The notes: a model not told the origin generated them from the letters alone. 44,332 nt of DNA from Acidobacteriaceae bacterium (GCA_003165075.1 PLSM01000166.1:151199-195530), one strand, 5' to 3'; numbered from the stretch's first letter, positions 25,100 through 34,710 are shown. Numbers and translations are program-made.

Positions 25100-26248
25100 A
25101 TGGCCAATTCGACCATCTCGTACCTGTGGCGCGACCAGAAAGCTGCACAAAGGTATCGCTCCGGCATTTCGCTGCACAGCCACACCAACCAATCCAAGGA
25201 GACGCTGGATTTTCTGGCCAACTTTGGCAGCCAGTACCCGGTGATGCGCCCGCTGCTGGCAAGGCTCGAGCGCCGGGCGGAGACCGTGTACGGGGTTCAT
25301 ATGGACTACGCCGCCAGCTACTGGACTCCGCCCATGACGCCCAAGCTGGCCTTCGACCTGGAGAGCGGGCAGATCGAAAAGCTGGATCTGGCCGCAATGG
25401 TCTCCATCTCCGATCACGACAACATCAAGGCGCCCATGCTGTTGCGCACCGTGCCCAGCGCCCGCCGGATTCCCGTTTCAGTGGAGTGGAGTGCGCCTTA
25501 CGATGTGCAGTCCTTTCACCTGGGTGTGCACAACCTGCCCAGCGATCGAGCCGTGGAATGGATGGCTACGCTCGAGGACTTCACCGCCAACCCCAGCGAT
25601 AAGCGTCTGACTGAGATCCTGTCTGCGCTGAACAAAGAACCCAACGTCCTGGTGGTTTTCAACCACCCCATGTGGGACCTCTACATCGTCGGCGAGCAGA
25701 AGCACCAGTTCCTGGTGAATGAATTCCTGCAGAAGAACGGCGCTTACCTGCATGCGCTGGAGCTGAACGGACTGCGCAACTGGGATGAGAACCGTTCTGT
25801 GCGCCGTCTCGCTGAGCGGTGGAACATGCTGCTGATCAGCGGCGGCGATCGTCACGGTGTCGAGCCGAACGCCAACATCAACTTGTCAAACGCCACCAGC
25901 TTTACCGAGTTCGTGCACGAGGTTCGGCGCGAAAAGCGGAGCAACGTGCTCTTCATGCCACAGTACGCCGAGCCGTGGAAGCACCGCATTCTGCGCTCGA
26001 CCATCGACGCGATTCGCGATTATCCTGATTTCCCGCAAGGCTCGCGGACCTGGGATGAGCGTGCCTATCATCCTGACGCCCATGGGGTCGTAAGGCCGCT
26101 GAGCGAGCTGTGGCCCAACGGCTCAGCGCCGGTGTTCATTCGCTGGACCATTGGACTGGTAAAGCTGCTGGGCGTGGGCCCGGTCTCAGGAGGCCTGCGC
26201 AAAGCGTGGGAAGATTCGCGCCAACTGCACCTGGCTCTCGGCGAGTAA
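25100..26248 (+). CDS. PHP-domain metal-dependent hydrolase-like protein
   Basis: A 382-residue protein with the layout of the polymerase and histidinol phosphatase fold. Metal ligand motifs appear in order: SLHSHTNQS (about residue 25), VSISDHDNI (about 98), VEWSAPY, VFNHPMWD (about 187) and GGDRHG (about 257). It is most likely a metallo-phosphoesterase, but the substrate cannot be read. AAGGAG precedes the ATG. The GT4 glycosyltransferase follows 46 bases later in the same direction, suggesting that the two act on a shared glycan or glycolipid pathway. It has no signal peptide, so it should be cytoplasmic. Confidence 0.82.
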   Translation: MANSTISYLWRDQKAAQRYRSGISLHSHTNQSKETLDFLANFGSQYPVMRPLLARLERRAETVYGVHMDYAASYWTPPMTPKLAFDLESGQIEKLDLAAMVSISDHDNIKAPMLLRTVPSARRIPVSVEWSAPYDVQSFHLGVHNLPSDRAVEWMATLEDFTANPSDKRLTEILSALNKEPNVLVVFNHPMWDLYIVGEQKHQFLVNEFLQKNGAYLHALELNGLRNWDENRSVRRLAERWNMLLISGGDRHGVEPNANINLSNATSFTEFVHEVRREKRSNVLFMPQYAEPWKHRILRSTIDAIRDYPDFPQGSRTWDERAYHPDAHGVVRPLSELWPNGSAPVFIRWTIGLVKLLGVGPVSGGLRKAWEDSRQLHLALGE

Positions 26249-26294
26249 TGGCCGTCGTTGTTCGGTGCCGGAAGCCCGGCGGTGAACCCGAATC

Positions 26295-27488
26295 ATGAAT
26301 ACACTCCTGCCGCGCGTGGCGTACTTTCCCGACTCGTTCCATGAAGTGAACGGGGTGGCGCATACCAGCCGCAACTTTGAGTCTTTTGCGCGGCGGCGAA
26401 ACCTGCCTTTTCTGTGCGTGCGCGGCGGCGACCGTGCCCAGGCCATCACAGAAGAGGGCAGCGTGTGGACGCTGGAGCTGCCGCGCGGCTTTCTTTCCTT
26501 CGCACTTGAAAAGGACCTTCGCTACGATCCCGCTTTTCTGCGCCATATTCCGCTCATCGGCGAGGTGCTGGAGCGCTTCAAGCCTGACCTGATCCACATC
26601 ACGGGTCCCAGCGAGGTAGGCATGCTGGGCGCGGGGCTGGCGCACCACCTGGGCCTGCCCCTGGCGGCAAGTTGGCACACCAACGTGCACGAGTATCTGG
26701 CCCGGCGATCAAAGTGGTTTCTGCGTCTGCTGCCCAAGCGTCAGTCGGCCGCAACAGGCCAGAAGATTGAGGACCTGACCATGGCTGCTGCGGCCCGGTT
26801 CTACTCCGTGGCGCAGGTGCTGTTTGCGCCCAACCCCGAGCTTTGCACCATGCTGAGGCACGCCACAGGGTTGCCCTGCCACCTGATGCCGCGCGGCGTG
26901 GACGCTGAGCTGTTTGATCCCGTCAAACGGAAGCGCGAGCCAGGGGACCGCGACCATCTGCTGGGCTTTGTGGGGCGGCTTTCGGTGGAAAAGAACGTGG
27001 CCTTGCTGGCCTGGGTGCAGCAACAACTGGAGCAGGCGGGGCACCACAGCTTCAGGTTTCTGATTGTGGGTCACGGGTCCGAACTGGAATGGCTGCGCCA
27101 GCGAATGCCGCGCGCGGAGTTTACCGGAGTGCTCAAGGGCGAGGCGCTTTCAACGGCATACGCCAACATGGACCTGTTCGTCTTCCCCTCCCACACCGAC
27201 ACCTTTGGCAACGTGGTGCTGGAGGCTTTGGCCAGCGGCGTTCCTGCGATTGTGACTCCCGATGGCGGCCCGAAGACGATTGTCCGCGACGGCGAGACCG
27301 GTCGGATTGTGCCCGATGAGCAGTTCGCCGCGGCGGTGTCCGGAATTCTGGCCAATCCGGCAAAGCACGCGGAGATGCGGCCGGCCGCGCGTGAGTATGC
27401 GTTGACGGCAAGTTGGGACGCGGTGTTTGAAGGCGTCTACGCGGGATATGAGACGGTCCTGCCGCAGCAGGAGCAGGCGGTGGGGTAG
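26295..27488 (+). CDS. GT4 family glycosyltransferase
   Basis: A 397-residue GT-B fold enzyme. The N-terminal half begins RVAYFPDSFHEVNGVAHTSR, the acceptor-domain opening of the GT4 group similar to mannosyltransferases of the MgtA/PimB kind. The donor-binding half has LLGFVGRLSVEKN, LFVFPSHTDTFGNVVLEALA and the family EX7E-type motif, then GVPAIVTPDGGPKTIV. The sugar donor is likely a nucleotide diphosphate hexose (inference). There is no strong ribosome binding site, so translation may depend on the upstream PHP-domain gene. It ends three bases before the convergent hypothetical gene. Confidence 0.93.
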   Translation: MNTLLPRVAYFPDSFHEVNGVAHTSRNFESFARRRNLPFLCVRGGDRAQAITEEGSVWTLELPRGFLSFALEKDLRYDPAFLRHIPLIGEVLERFKPDLIHITGPSEVGMLGAGLAHHLGLPLAASWHTNVHEYLARRSKWFLRLLPKRQSAATGQKIEDLTMAAAARFYSVAQVLFAPNPELCTMLRHATGLPCHLMPRGVDAELFDPVKRKREPGDRDHLLGFVGRLSVEKNVALLAWVQQQLEQAGHHSFRFLIVGHGSELEWLRQRMPRAEFTGVLKGEALSTAYANMDLFVFPSHTDTFGNVVLEALASGVPAIVTPDGGPKTIVRDGETGRIVPDEQFAAAVSGILANPAKHAEMRPAAREYALTASWDAVFEGVYAGYETVLPQQEQAVG

Positions 27489-27491
27489 AGC

Positions 27492-28070
27492 TTACGGAAT
27501 GCGGACTCCCGTCCGTACATCCAGCGCAAACGGCGTCTCCTTGTCCGTCCTCAAATCCCAGCCCATGCCGTGGAGGACTACGCCTTCCACCCCGGTAATC
27601 GTCACGCCCTCCGACGACAACCGCTCCGAACGCCATGCCTCCCCGTGTTCTCCCCAGGCCAGGATGGCGTGGTGGCCGACAAACAGCAGCAGACCCTGCG
27701 CGGGCAGTGAACGCACCTCAAGGACGGGGCGATACGGTAGCATCGTGAACTGCTCCGGCGCGGTGGTGTCGATCAAATACGCGTAGCCGCCGCTAACGGC
27801 GCAGATTTCTTCTGCTTTCGGAGCAGACCATAGGCCGGTGGGAACGGCCGGATCGTGGAATCCCAAAGCGCAGGTGGCCAGGAAAGGCTGCACTCCGGGC
27901 TGGTCGGGCCGGACCAGCACCTCCAACGCGCCGCGCTCCACTTCTTCGGCTTCGCGGGGATATACGAAGTGCCGTGCCGGCAGGATGGCAGGGCGGGCGT
28001 CAAGTATCTCGGCCTCCCAGCGGTGAGGAAAGTTGAGGTCGATGGTGGGCAAGGACAAGGGCGCGTTCAC
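27492..28070 (-). CDS. Conserved hypothetical protein downstream of gltX
   Basis: A 192-residue protein of no recognised family. It starts with GTG at 28070, six bases after the gltX stop, and so is probably the last gene of a thiL-gltX operon. It has no signal peptide; the sequence is beta-rich with many aromatic residues (AILAWGEHGEAWRSERLSSE, EGVVLHGMGWDLRTDKETPF). I have a general impression that similar proteins occur in acidobacteria. Function unknown. Confidence 0.7.
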   Translation of the reverse strand: MNAPLSLPTIDLNFPHRWEAEILDARPAILPARHFVYPREAEEVERGALEVLVRPDQPGVQPFLATCALGFHDPAVPTGLWSAPKAEEICAVSGGYAYLIDTTAPEQFTMLPYRPVLEVRSLPAQGLLLFVGHHAILAWGEHGEAWRSERLSSEGVTITGVEGVVLHGMGWDLRTDKETPFALDVRTGVRIP

Positions 28071-28076
28071 AGGCGC

Positions 28077-29627
28077 TCAGACTCCCATGAACCGCTCCAC
28101 GCGCTGGCGCACGTTGAGAATGCCAATTCCCAATGCCGCGCCTTCCTCGATGAGCGGGATCACCTTGTCGAACTCCGGGCCGGAGCTACTGCCGGTGATT
28201 GCGATGCGCACAGGATGGAAAAGCTCCCTACCCCCGACGCCGGTTGCTGTTTTGATCTCCTCCATCCACTCTTTGAACAACCCGTCGTTCAGCTCGCCGG
28301 AGTGGGCGCGAACCCGGGCCGCCAGTTCGCCCAGCACGGTGCGGGCGGAGTCGGTGCCCAGAACTGCGACGTTGTCCTCATGCGCGCGAGCCGCGTCGGG
28401 ATCGAAGCCGAAGATAAACGCGGACTTGGCGGGAAGCAGATTGAGGTGATTGACGGTGGGAGCGAACAGCGCTACCAGCTTGACGAACCAGACCAGAACT
28501 TCATCGGAGGCGATTTCCTTGGTGGGAACCAATCCGCCAAAATACTCCCACGCCAATGAGGCGAGTCGGGCAGGGGAAGCCAGCTTCAGGTAGTGCCGGT
28601 TGATCCAATCCAGCTTTTCAAAGTCGAAAACCGTTGGCGAAGCTGTTACCCGCTCCAGCCTGAACGCGTTGACTAGCTCTTCGAGGGTGAAGGTTTCGGA
28701 TTTGTCGTCCTCGGCGCCCCAGCCCAGCAGGGCCAGGTAATTGATCAATGCTTCGGGTAGGTAGCCCATCTCGCGGAAAGTCGCAATCGACGTGGCTCCG
28801 TGGCGTTTAGAGAGCCGTTCGTGGTCCGCGCCCAGAATGGTGGACAGATGGACAAAATGAGGCGCCTTCCAGCCGAAAGCATTGTAGATCGCAACTTGCT
28901 TTGGTGTATTGGAGATGTGGTCGTCGCCGCGGATCACGTGCGTAATTCCCATCAGCGCATCGTCGACCGCGACCACGTAGTTATACACAGGAATCCCGAT
29001 AGACGTCCCGATTGCCCCGCCTCTCGCTGAACGAACCAAAATTGGATCGCTGATCGAACTGGAGGCAAACTCCACTGAGCCGCGAACGATGTCGTGGAAA
29101 CGAATGGGCCGGTCATCCAGCTTGAGCCGAACGGAATAAGGGATGCCCGCGGTCAGCTTGTTGCTCGCGGCCTGAGCGGTGAGCTTGCGGCAACGGCCAG
29201 AGTAGACCTGGGGACGGCGTTCGGAGATCGCCCGGTCGCGCTCCTTCTCCAATTCCTCCTGGGTACAGAAGCAGCGATAGGCCTTGCCTTCGGCCAGCAA
29301 ACGCTCGGTGTGCTCGGCGTAGATGGCCAGTCGCTCAGATTGCCTGTAGGGACCGCACTCGCCCGTCTCCCCGGCGTCCGTCGAATCCGGGCCCTCGTCC
29401 CAATCCAGCCCCAGCCAGTGCAGATCTTTCATGATCTGCACTTCGTAGCGCTCCTCTGACCGGCCGACGTCGGTGTCCTCAATGCGCAGTATTAAATCGC
29501 CTCCGAAGCGTCGCGCAAAGAGCCAGTTGTAGAGCGCCGTGCGCGCATTTCCCACATGCAGTAGCCCCGTGGGCGAAGGAGCGAAGCGCACGCGAATCTT
29601 GCCGCTGGACATCACATCCGTAATCAT
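28077..29627 (-). CDS. gltX: Glutamyl-tRNA synthetase
   Basis: Charges tRNA-Glu with glutamate. 516 residues, class I synthetase. The HIGH-type motif is HVGNART in RFAPSPTGLLHVGNARTALY, and the KMSKS motif is LSKRHGAT. The start is placed at the ATG at 29627, 58 bases after thiL; an ATG at 29612 is equally possible, whereas the longer frame to 29732 overlaps thiL and is unlikely. The C-terminal anticodon-binding domain is complete. Gene order on the minus strand is thiL, gltX, then the hypothetical gene. Confidence 0.96.
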   Translation of the reverse strand: MITDVMSSGKIRVRFAPSPTGLLHVGNARTALYNWLFARRFGGDLILRIEDTDVGRSEERYEVQIMKDLHWLGLDWDEGPDSTDAGETGECGPYRQSERLAIYAEHTERLLAEGKAYRCFCTQEELEKERDRAISERRPQVYSGRCRKLTAQAASNKLTAGIPYSVRLKLDDRPIRFHDIVRGSVEFASSSISDPILVRSARGGAIGTSIGIPVYNYVVAVDDALMGITHVIRGDDHISNTPKQVAIYNAFGWKAPHFVHLSTILGADHERLSKRHGATSIATFREMGYLPEALINYLALLGWGAEDDKSETFTLEELVNAFRLERVTASPTVFDFEKLDWINRHYLKLASPARLASLAWEYFGGLVPTKEIASDEVLVWFVKLVALFAPTVNHLNLLPAKSAFIFGFDPDAARAHEDNVAVLGTDSARTVLGELAARVRAHSGELNDGLFKEWMEEIKTATGVGGRELFHPVRIAITGSSSGPEFDKVIPLIEEGAALGIGILNVRQRVERFMGV

Positions 29628-29685
29628 AGCCCGATAAAGGTGATAGACAGAAGACATCTGTAGATGTAGATGCACGCAGGAGCAG

Positions 29686-30723
29686 TCAGGAAAAATGCTC
29701 CCAACCCCCGGATTCGAGAGGCTGAGGGCCACCGGGTGTCAGTAATGTGAGGTCGGGAGATCCGGGATGGGACGGAACCATGCGGCCGATCCGGGTGACA
29801 GACACGCCGGCGATGGTGTGGGGCAGCCGGAATGTCGGCGGTGCGGTAAAAAGCAGCTCGTAGTCCTCGCCGCCATCGAGGGCCTGCTTCAGGGTCGCGG
29901 CGGGGTGAATTGGGAGCGCGGCCAAATCCACCTCAGCCGATACGCTGGACTCTTGGCAAAGGTGGGCGAGGTCGGTAGAGAGGCCATCGCTTAAGTCGAG
30001 AGCGGCGGTTGCCCGGCCCCGGCGCCGCAGCCACAAACCCTGGAGGATTCGCGGTTGGGGGTAAAGGTGGGGGGCCAGCAATGCCTTATTTTTCTTTGTG
30101 ATGGAGGGTGGTCTGGCCGTGTTCATTGCGCCTGCGGCCAGCTCGCCCAGGCGGGCCAGGCCGGCTGCGGCTCCACCCAGGCTGCCGGTCACATAGAGCA
30201 GGTCGCCGACGCGGGCGCCCGAGCGCAGCAGGGCCTTCCCACGCGGAACCGCGCCCACTAGCACAATGTCCGCCACCACCATGGGAGACTCGGCAAGATC
30301 ACCGCCGGCCAGCGGGGTCTGGCAGGCCTCGGCCAGCTCCAGAAAGCCCTGCAGAAAGCGGTCCACCCAGGCCGGTTGCCCGGTCGTTGCGGTGGTCAGA
30401 TTACGAGGCAAGCCAAGAGAGAGAAAGGCAGATACGGGCCGAGCGCCCATGGCCGCCAGGTCGCTGAGTCCCCGCGCCAGCGTGCGATGGCCCACAGCCT
30501 CCGGTTGGTGCCAATCGAGCCGAAAGTGACGGCCTTCGATGGAGAGATCGGTCGTCACGGCCAATTCCTCGCCCGGGCGCAGGCGGAGCAGCGCACAGTC
30601 GTCCCCAATGCCGAGCCGCACTGCTCCGGGGGCTGACATTGCAGCCCGGCTACGAATCCGGCTGAGCAAAGCCAGTTCTCCCGGCGCGTAAACCCCTGCG
30701 GATTTACCGCTTTTTGCCCTCAT
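29686..30723 (-). CDS. thiL: Thiamine-monophosphate kinase
   Basis: Phosphorylates thiamine monophosphate to the active cofactor thiamine diphosphate (cytoplasm). 345 residues with a PurM-like ATP-binding fold. The ATP and Mg motifs are GIGDDCALL, AVTTDLSIEGRHF, RGLSDLAAMGARP, LAGGDLAES and ALDLSDGLSTDLAHLC, followed by GGEDYELLFT. The start is the ATG at 30723 (MRAKSGKSAGV) with only a weak ribosome binding site; longer frames to 30801 have no family support. It heads the thiL-gltX operon. No TPP riboswitch was seen in the leader. Confidence 0.95.
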   Translation of the reverse strand: MRAKSGKSAGVYAPGELALLSRIRSRAAMSAPGAVRLGIGDDCALLRLRPGEELAVTTDLSIEGRHFRLDWHQPEAVGHRTLARGLSDLAAMGARPVSAFLSLGLPRNLTTATTGQPAWVDRFLQGFLELAEACQTPLAGGDLAESPMVVADIVLVGAVPRGKALLRSGARVGDLLYVTGSLGGAAAGLARLGELAAGAMNTARPPSITKKNKALLAPHLYPQPRILQGLWLRRRGRATAALDLSDGLSTDLAHLCQESSVSAEVDLAALPIHPAATLKQALDGGEDYELLFTAPPTFRLPHTIAGVSVTRIGRMVPSHPGSPDLTLLTPGGPQPLESGGWEHFS

Positions 30724-30829
30724 GCATCGAGAATAGTGCAAACCACCGTGCGTAGGGTCCGAATTTCGGGTAAGCCGTCCGAAACGTGGAGTTTCCTGCA
30801 ATTTCGACGGGTTTTCCAGGGGGAATTCA

Positions 30830-30859
30830 TTGACCCTCCCCGGCCCCGTTTGTTAGCCT
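30830..30859 (+). promoter_or_regulatory. Possible sigma-70-type promoter for the M23 peptidase gene
   Basis: TTGACC (30830-30835) and TAGCCT (30854-30859) are separated by 18 bases, in the thiL/M23 divergent region. The -35 box is close to consensus; the -10 box is weak. It would give a leader of about 140 bases. Confidence 0.4.
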
Positions 30860-31005
30860 AAATAGACATTCCACGGGGCATGCCCGGCAGAACGTGGGTG
30901 TGTTCTTAAAGCGAGAGCAACGTAAGCCCCCCAGCTTCGTTCGTTTTTTTCCTTGGATTCGTGGCGAGTTGCAGCCTTCCCGGTTGCAGGGATGAGAGAA
31001 GAATC

Positions 31006-31980
31006 ATGCTGCGGAAACGCTATTACATACTTTTTGTTGCTAGAGGTGAGGATGGGCGGGTGCGGAAGATCCCGCTTCCGTTGCAGTACGTGTATGGATT
31101 CGTTGCTGCCTCTCTGGTGGGTGCCTTCACGATTGTCGGCCTGGCAGGCTCCTACACCCGCATGCTGCTCAAGACCGAGAGCTTTAACCAGGTTCGTACA
31201 GAGCGGGAGACCCTGCGCAAGAACTATCAGCAGATGGCGCAGATCGCTCATGACCGCGATGTGCAGGTGGCGTCGCTGGGCGCACTGGCCAGTGAAGTGA
31301 CCGCGCTCTACGGACTCAGGCAGAACAAGATGATGGCAGGTCGGCCCGTCGCGGCCGGCTCCAAGAATGCGTCCGCTTCTCAAGCGCTGGCTCTGACCGA
31401 TGATGTAAACCAGCAGGAAGTCACCCTTTCCATCGACCAGTTTTACGCGCTGCGCACCCAGGCCATGTCCGGCCGCGTGACGCGCGCTCTCGAAGGCGGC
31501 TTGTCCTCGAGCTTTGGCGGAGATTGGACAGAGATTGCCGATGCCCCCTCCTTATGGCCTCTTGAGGGCCGCGTCGGATCGAGCTTTGGCCAGCGCGAGG
31601 ATCCCATCAACGGAGAAGGCGCGTTCCACTCCGGCATCGACATTGACGCTCCCTATGGGTCGCCGGTGCGCGCCGCCGCAGATGGGGAGGTGACCGGAGC
31701 CTCGATGGGCGCCGGCTATGGCCGCCAGATAGTTCTCAATCACGGTCACGACGTGCTCACCGTCTATGGACACCTTTCCGCCATGGCGGTACTGCCTGGG
31801 CAGCATGTAACCCGCGGCCAGGTCATCGGCTATGTGGGTCAATCGGGTCGCGCCACCGGGCCGCACCTGCACTATGAAGTGCGCGTGCACAATGTTCCGG
31901 TCAACCCGCACAAGTATCTGCGCAACACTTACGAACAGGTGGCCCTGGACGGAACTGCCGGCGGAGTGGCCAGCAGGTAA
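31006..31980 (+). CDS. M23 family metallopeptidase (cell-wall endopeptidase)
   Basis: A 324-residue membrane-anchored protein. It begins at the ATG at 31006 with GAGAGAAG upstream. A single membrane helix (about residues 23-46) is followed by a coiled-coil-like stretch (about 55-110). The C-terminal LytM/M23 domain starts near 185: HSGIDIDAPYGSPVRAAADG supplies the first His and Asp zinc ligands, and HLHYEVR the last ones, so it should be catalytically intact or bind peptidoglycan as an activator. It resembles NlpD/EnvC/MepM-type envelope proteins. It is single and convergent with the 32043 gene, with a shared bidirectional terminator. Confidence 0.93.
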   Translation: MLRKRYYILFVARGEDGRVRKIPLPLQYVYGFVAASLVGAFTIVGLAGSYTRMLLKTESFNQVRTERETLRKNYQQMAQIAHDRDVQVASLGALASEVTALYGLRQNKMMAGRPVAAGSKNASASQALALTDDVNQQEVTLSIDQFYALRTQAMSGRVTRALEGGLSSSFGGDWTEIADAPSLWPLEGRVGSSFGQREDPINGEGAFHSGIDIDAPYGSPVRAAADGEVTGASMGAGYGRQIVLNHGHDVLTVYGHLSAMAVLPGQHVTRGQVIGYVGQSGRATGPHLHYEVRVHNVPVNPHKYLRNTYEQVALDGTAGGVASR

Positions 31981-32003
31981 ACCCAACGCTTCAACCGGAT
32001 TCC

Positions 32004-32031
32004 ACAACGGCTCCCGATAGGGGGCCGTTGT
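32004..32031. terminator. Bidirectional hairpin terminator between convergent genes
   Basis: ACAACGGCTCCC (32004-32015) pairs with GGGGGCCGTTGT (32020-32031), one T-G pair, closed by a GATA tetraloop. It lies between the stops of the M23 gene (31980) and the minus-strand gene (32043) and could serve both. Confidence 0.7.
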
Positions 32032-32042
32032 TGTGTGAGGCG

Positions 32043-32954
32043 CTACTTCGAGGTGCGATTCGCCCTGCAGCCGTCGAAGTCGAAGTTGAATATTCCGGTG
32101 TCAACCACTTCCATGTTGATCCGGGCCGGCACGGGAAAGCCATCGACAGCCTGGTATTCCACTTGGACACGCATCTGCTCGGCTTGTCCTGGTACCTTGG
32201 CGGGCGCCTGGATGCGGGCGGTGAAACTGGTGACCAGCATTCCCTGATCGGTGGCTTTGTACGAAGGGGTGAACTGGATCGCCATCGTACCCATCGCCAC
32301 ATCGAACTCCTCGAGGGTGAGGCTGTTGTCGAAGACCTCGGTGAGCTTTGTACCCTTGTCTTCGGCGTGGAAGGTGTAGCCTTTCGAACTGGTTTCGATG
32401 CGCAGGCCCTCTGAGCTTGCGGGAACCACGGAGCCGTCGATGAAGGGCGTCCAGAACTGCAGAAAGCCTTCCAATGTCTGTTCGGTAGCCTGGTGCATGC
32501 TGTCGAGCATGGCGGTGGAATCCTCGTCCAGCGGCTTGTCGGGGTTCGGGGCCTGAATCCACTCGAGCGTGGAACCACCCTTCATGTGCGCATGCAAGGT
32601 GATGCTGACCGACTTGAGCAGAACGATGCGCGGATCGTCCTCCGCGATCACGATGCTCTTATTGGCCCTTGCGAAGAGCGCCCGCCAATCCGGATGGACG
32701 GCGCAATCGAAACCCTCCAGGCCTGCTGTTGCGGTCGAATAGTAGAGCTTGGCAGCCTTGGCCAGCAGCTCATCGTTCTCTTTTGTCGCGGGATTTGTCG
32801 CAGGTGTGGACGGGTTCGGCCTGGCCTGCGGGCCCGATGCCGTCGCAGAGGGCTGAGGCGCCGGTGGGTTCTGGGCCTGAGCAGAGGCCGCCGCCAGGCA
32901 AAGCGCAAACAGAGCGGCGTCCAGCAGCGGCGACCGGAACAGAAGTTTCAGCAT
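32043..32954 (-). CDS. Secreted hypothetical protein
   Basis: A 303-residue protein with a signal peptide (LFALCLAAASAQAQ), then a Pro/Ala/Thr linker to about residue 58. The mature domain has a pattern of short helices and beta strands and two cysteines (about residues 82 and 297) that may pair. No family recognised, although similar secreted proteins seem common in acidobacteria. It is convergent with the M23 gene, and the sorbosone dehydrogenase-like gene lies upstream on the same strand about 200 bases away. Confidence 0.72.
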   Translation of the reverse strand: MLKLLFRSPLLDAALFALCLAAASAQAQNPPAPQPSATASGPQARPNPSTPATNPATKENDELLAKAAKLYYSTATAGLEGFDCAVHPDWRALFARANKSIVIAEDDPRIVLLKSVSITLHAHMKGGSTLEWIQAPNPDKPLDEDSTAMLDSMHQATEQTLEGFLQFWTPFIDGSVVPASSEGLRIETSSKGYTFHAEDKGTKLTEVFDNSLTLEEFDVAMGTMAIQFTPSYKATDQGMLVTSFTARIQAPAKVPGQAEQMRVQVEYQAVDGFPVPARINMEVVDTGIFNFDFDGCRANRTSK

Positions 32955-33104
32955 GAGGCGTGCCTGCTTTCAGGTGGTTTTATGCATTGTCGGCTTTGCG
33001 CGCGACGTTCGGCAAGCAAACGAGGGCAGCTGTAGTATCGTTGCATCGAGATTTTTAGAAAGATTATCTCGTGATTCGCAGCCGAGATTCTACGCCGGGT
33101 TCCA

Positions 33105-33122
33105 GGTCTCGCCTTCGAGACC
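33105..33122 (-). terminator. Hairpin after the sorbosone dehydrogenase-like gene
   Basis: GGTCTCG (33105-33111) pairs with CGAGACC (33116-33122) around CCTT, 32 bases beyond the stop on the minus strand. There is no T-run, so its role as a terminator is uncertain. Confidence 0.35.
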
Positions 33123-33153
33123 CGGGAAACCTCCAACCTCAATCAGCCGCGGT

Positions 33154-34482
33154 TCACTTCCCCGTATAGCTCACATGCCAGATCGACCGCGAGCCATCAT
33201 CCGACACAAACAGCGAGCCGTCCTGGGCCACCGTCACGCCCACCGGCCGCCCCCACACCTGGCCGTCCGCAGTCACAAAGCCGGTCAGGAAATCTTCGTA
33301 CTCGCCGGTGGCGCGGCCGTTATGCATGGGCAGGCGAATCACCTCGTACCCGGAGCGCTGCGCGCGGTTCCACGACCCGTGCTCGCAGGCGAACCCGTCG
33401 CCCTTGAACTGCGCAGGGAACTGCTGGCCCTGGTAGAAGAGCATTTCCAGCGAGGCAAAGTGGGGATTGACCAGGATGTCGGGCGTCAGCACCCGGGACT
33501 GCAACTCTGGGTGTTTGCCGGGATGGCGCGGGTCCTGTTTGCCTCCCGCCGGCCCGCCCATGTAGAACCACGGCCAGCCGTAGAAGCCGCCTTCCTGCAC
33601 GTGAGTCACGTAATCCGGAACCAGGTTGTTGCCCAGCCCGTCGCGCTCATTGGTGGAGCACCACAGCTCGCCCGTGATGGGGTTGATTGCCTCGCCCACG
33701 CAGTTGCGCAGGCCCCACGCGTAGACCTTCACAAACTTACCCAGTGGCGTGAACTGCAGCACGTCCGCGCGGTGGAACTCCTCGGGATGGGTGTCGGAGT
33801 CGTCCACGTTGGAGTGCGAGCCGACGGATGCGAACAGCCGGGTTCCATCCTGGGAGAAGATCACGTCGCGAGTCCAGTGGCCGCCGCCCCGCAACCGGCC
33901 GCCGCCGGGCAGGTCGGCCAGTTGCTGCTGGGGTCCGCGGGCCGTCATGTCGCCGTTCTGATAGGGAAAGCGAACGATGGCGTCGGTGTCGCCGATATAG
34001 ACCCATGCGGGATTAGGACCCGCAGGGTAAAAGGCGATGCCGAAAGGCTGGTGCAGGCCGCTGGCGAAAACTGAAGTTTGCTGCGGCTTGCCGTCCGGTC
34101 CCACGCCGCGAAAGACCCTGATCTTGCCGGATTCGCTCTCGGCCAGAAAGATGTCGCCATTCGGTGCGGTGCGCAGCAGGCGCGGATTATCCAACCCGGT
34201 AACGTAGAGATCCACCTTGAAGCCCTTGGGCGCGACAGGCCACGCGTTGGCGGGCCGGGGCACGACCGTCGGTCCGTTGTCCACCGACTGTTCCGGTGCA
34301 GGTCCTGGCAGGTCCGCCACAGTCACATGGCGGCGCGTCCCGGGCGACTCGTGCAGCGCGTCGGTAAAAGCGGCTTGGCCGGTAAGAACCGGGTGGCCGG
34401 GCGCATCGTCGGCGAACCCAGCCAGGCAAGGCACCAGAAGCAGGGCGGCAAAAAAGACAGAAATTCTGAAGCAACGGCTCAT
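33154..34482 (-). CDS. Sorbosone/glucose dehydrogenase-like beta-propeller (probable PQQ-dependent family)
   Basis: A 442-residue exported protein with signal peptide MSRCFRISVFFAALLLVPC. The main domain (about 80-440) is a six-bladed beta-propeller of the L-sorbosone dehydrogenase / soluble aldose sugar dehydrogenase family. Typical phrases are GLDNPRLLRTAPNGDIFLAE, GLHQPFGIAFYP, SQDGTRLFASVGSHSNVDD, WGLRNCVGEAINPITGELW and QDGSLFVSDDGSRSIWHVSY. These proteins oxidise sugars in the periplasm, often with PQQ, but PQQ dependence cannot be proved here. GAGAGGT precedes the ATG. No redox partner is next to it. Confidence 0.9.
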   Translation of the reverse strand: MSRCFRISVFFAALLLVPCLAGFADDAPGHPVLTGQAAFTDALHESPGTRRHVTVADLPGPAPEQSVDNGPTVVPRPANAWPVAPKGFKVDLYVTGLDNPRLLRTAPNGDIFLAESESGKIRVFRGVGPDGKPQQTSVFASGLHQPFGIAFYPAGPNPAWVYIGDTDAIVRFPYQNGDMTARGPQQQLADLPGGGRLRGGGHWTRDVIFSQDGTRLFASVGSHSNVDDSDTHPEEFHRADVLQFTPLGKFVKVYAWGLRNCVGEAINPITGELWCSTNERDGLGNNLVPDYVTHVQEGGFYGWPWFYMGGPAGGKQDPRHPGKHPELQSRVLTPDILVNPHFASLEMLFYQGQQFPAQFKGDGFACEHGSWNRAQRSGYEVIRLPMHNGRATGEYEDFLTGFVTADGQVWGRPVGVTVAQDGSLFVSDDGSRSIWHVSYTGK

Positions 34483-34710
34483 GAGACCTCTCGTCGGGGT
34501 TAGAGCTGCAAGCGGCAGCCGTTGAACGTGTGTGCGAGCTACATCTGGATGGCCGCCCGCGAAACATAAGTCCAGCCCATCAAGTTCAGCCCATTAAGGC
34601 GATGCCGCCTGAAGCACCGTCCCAATGCTGCCTGGTGGGGACAGGTGATGCTTCGGCGGCCAGCCTATGCGGCAGTGTGGCCCAGGTTGCGGCGGGAAGC
34701 GCGCTAGTAC

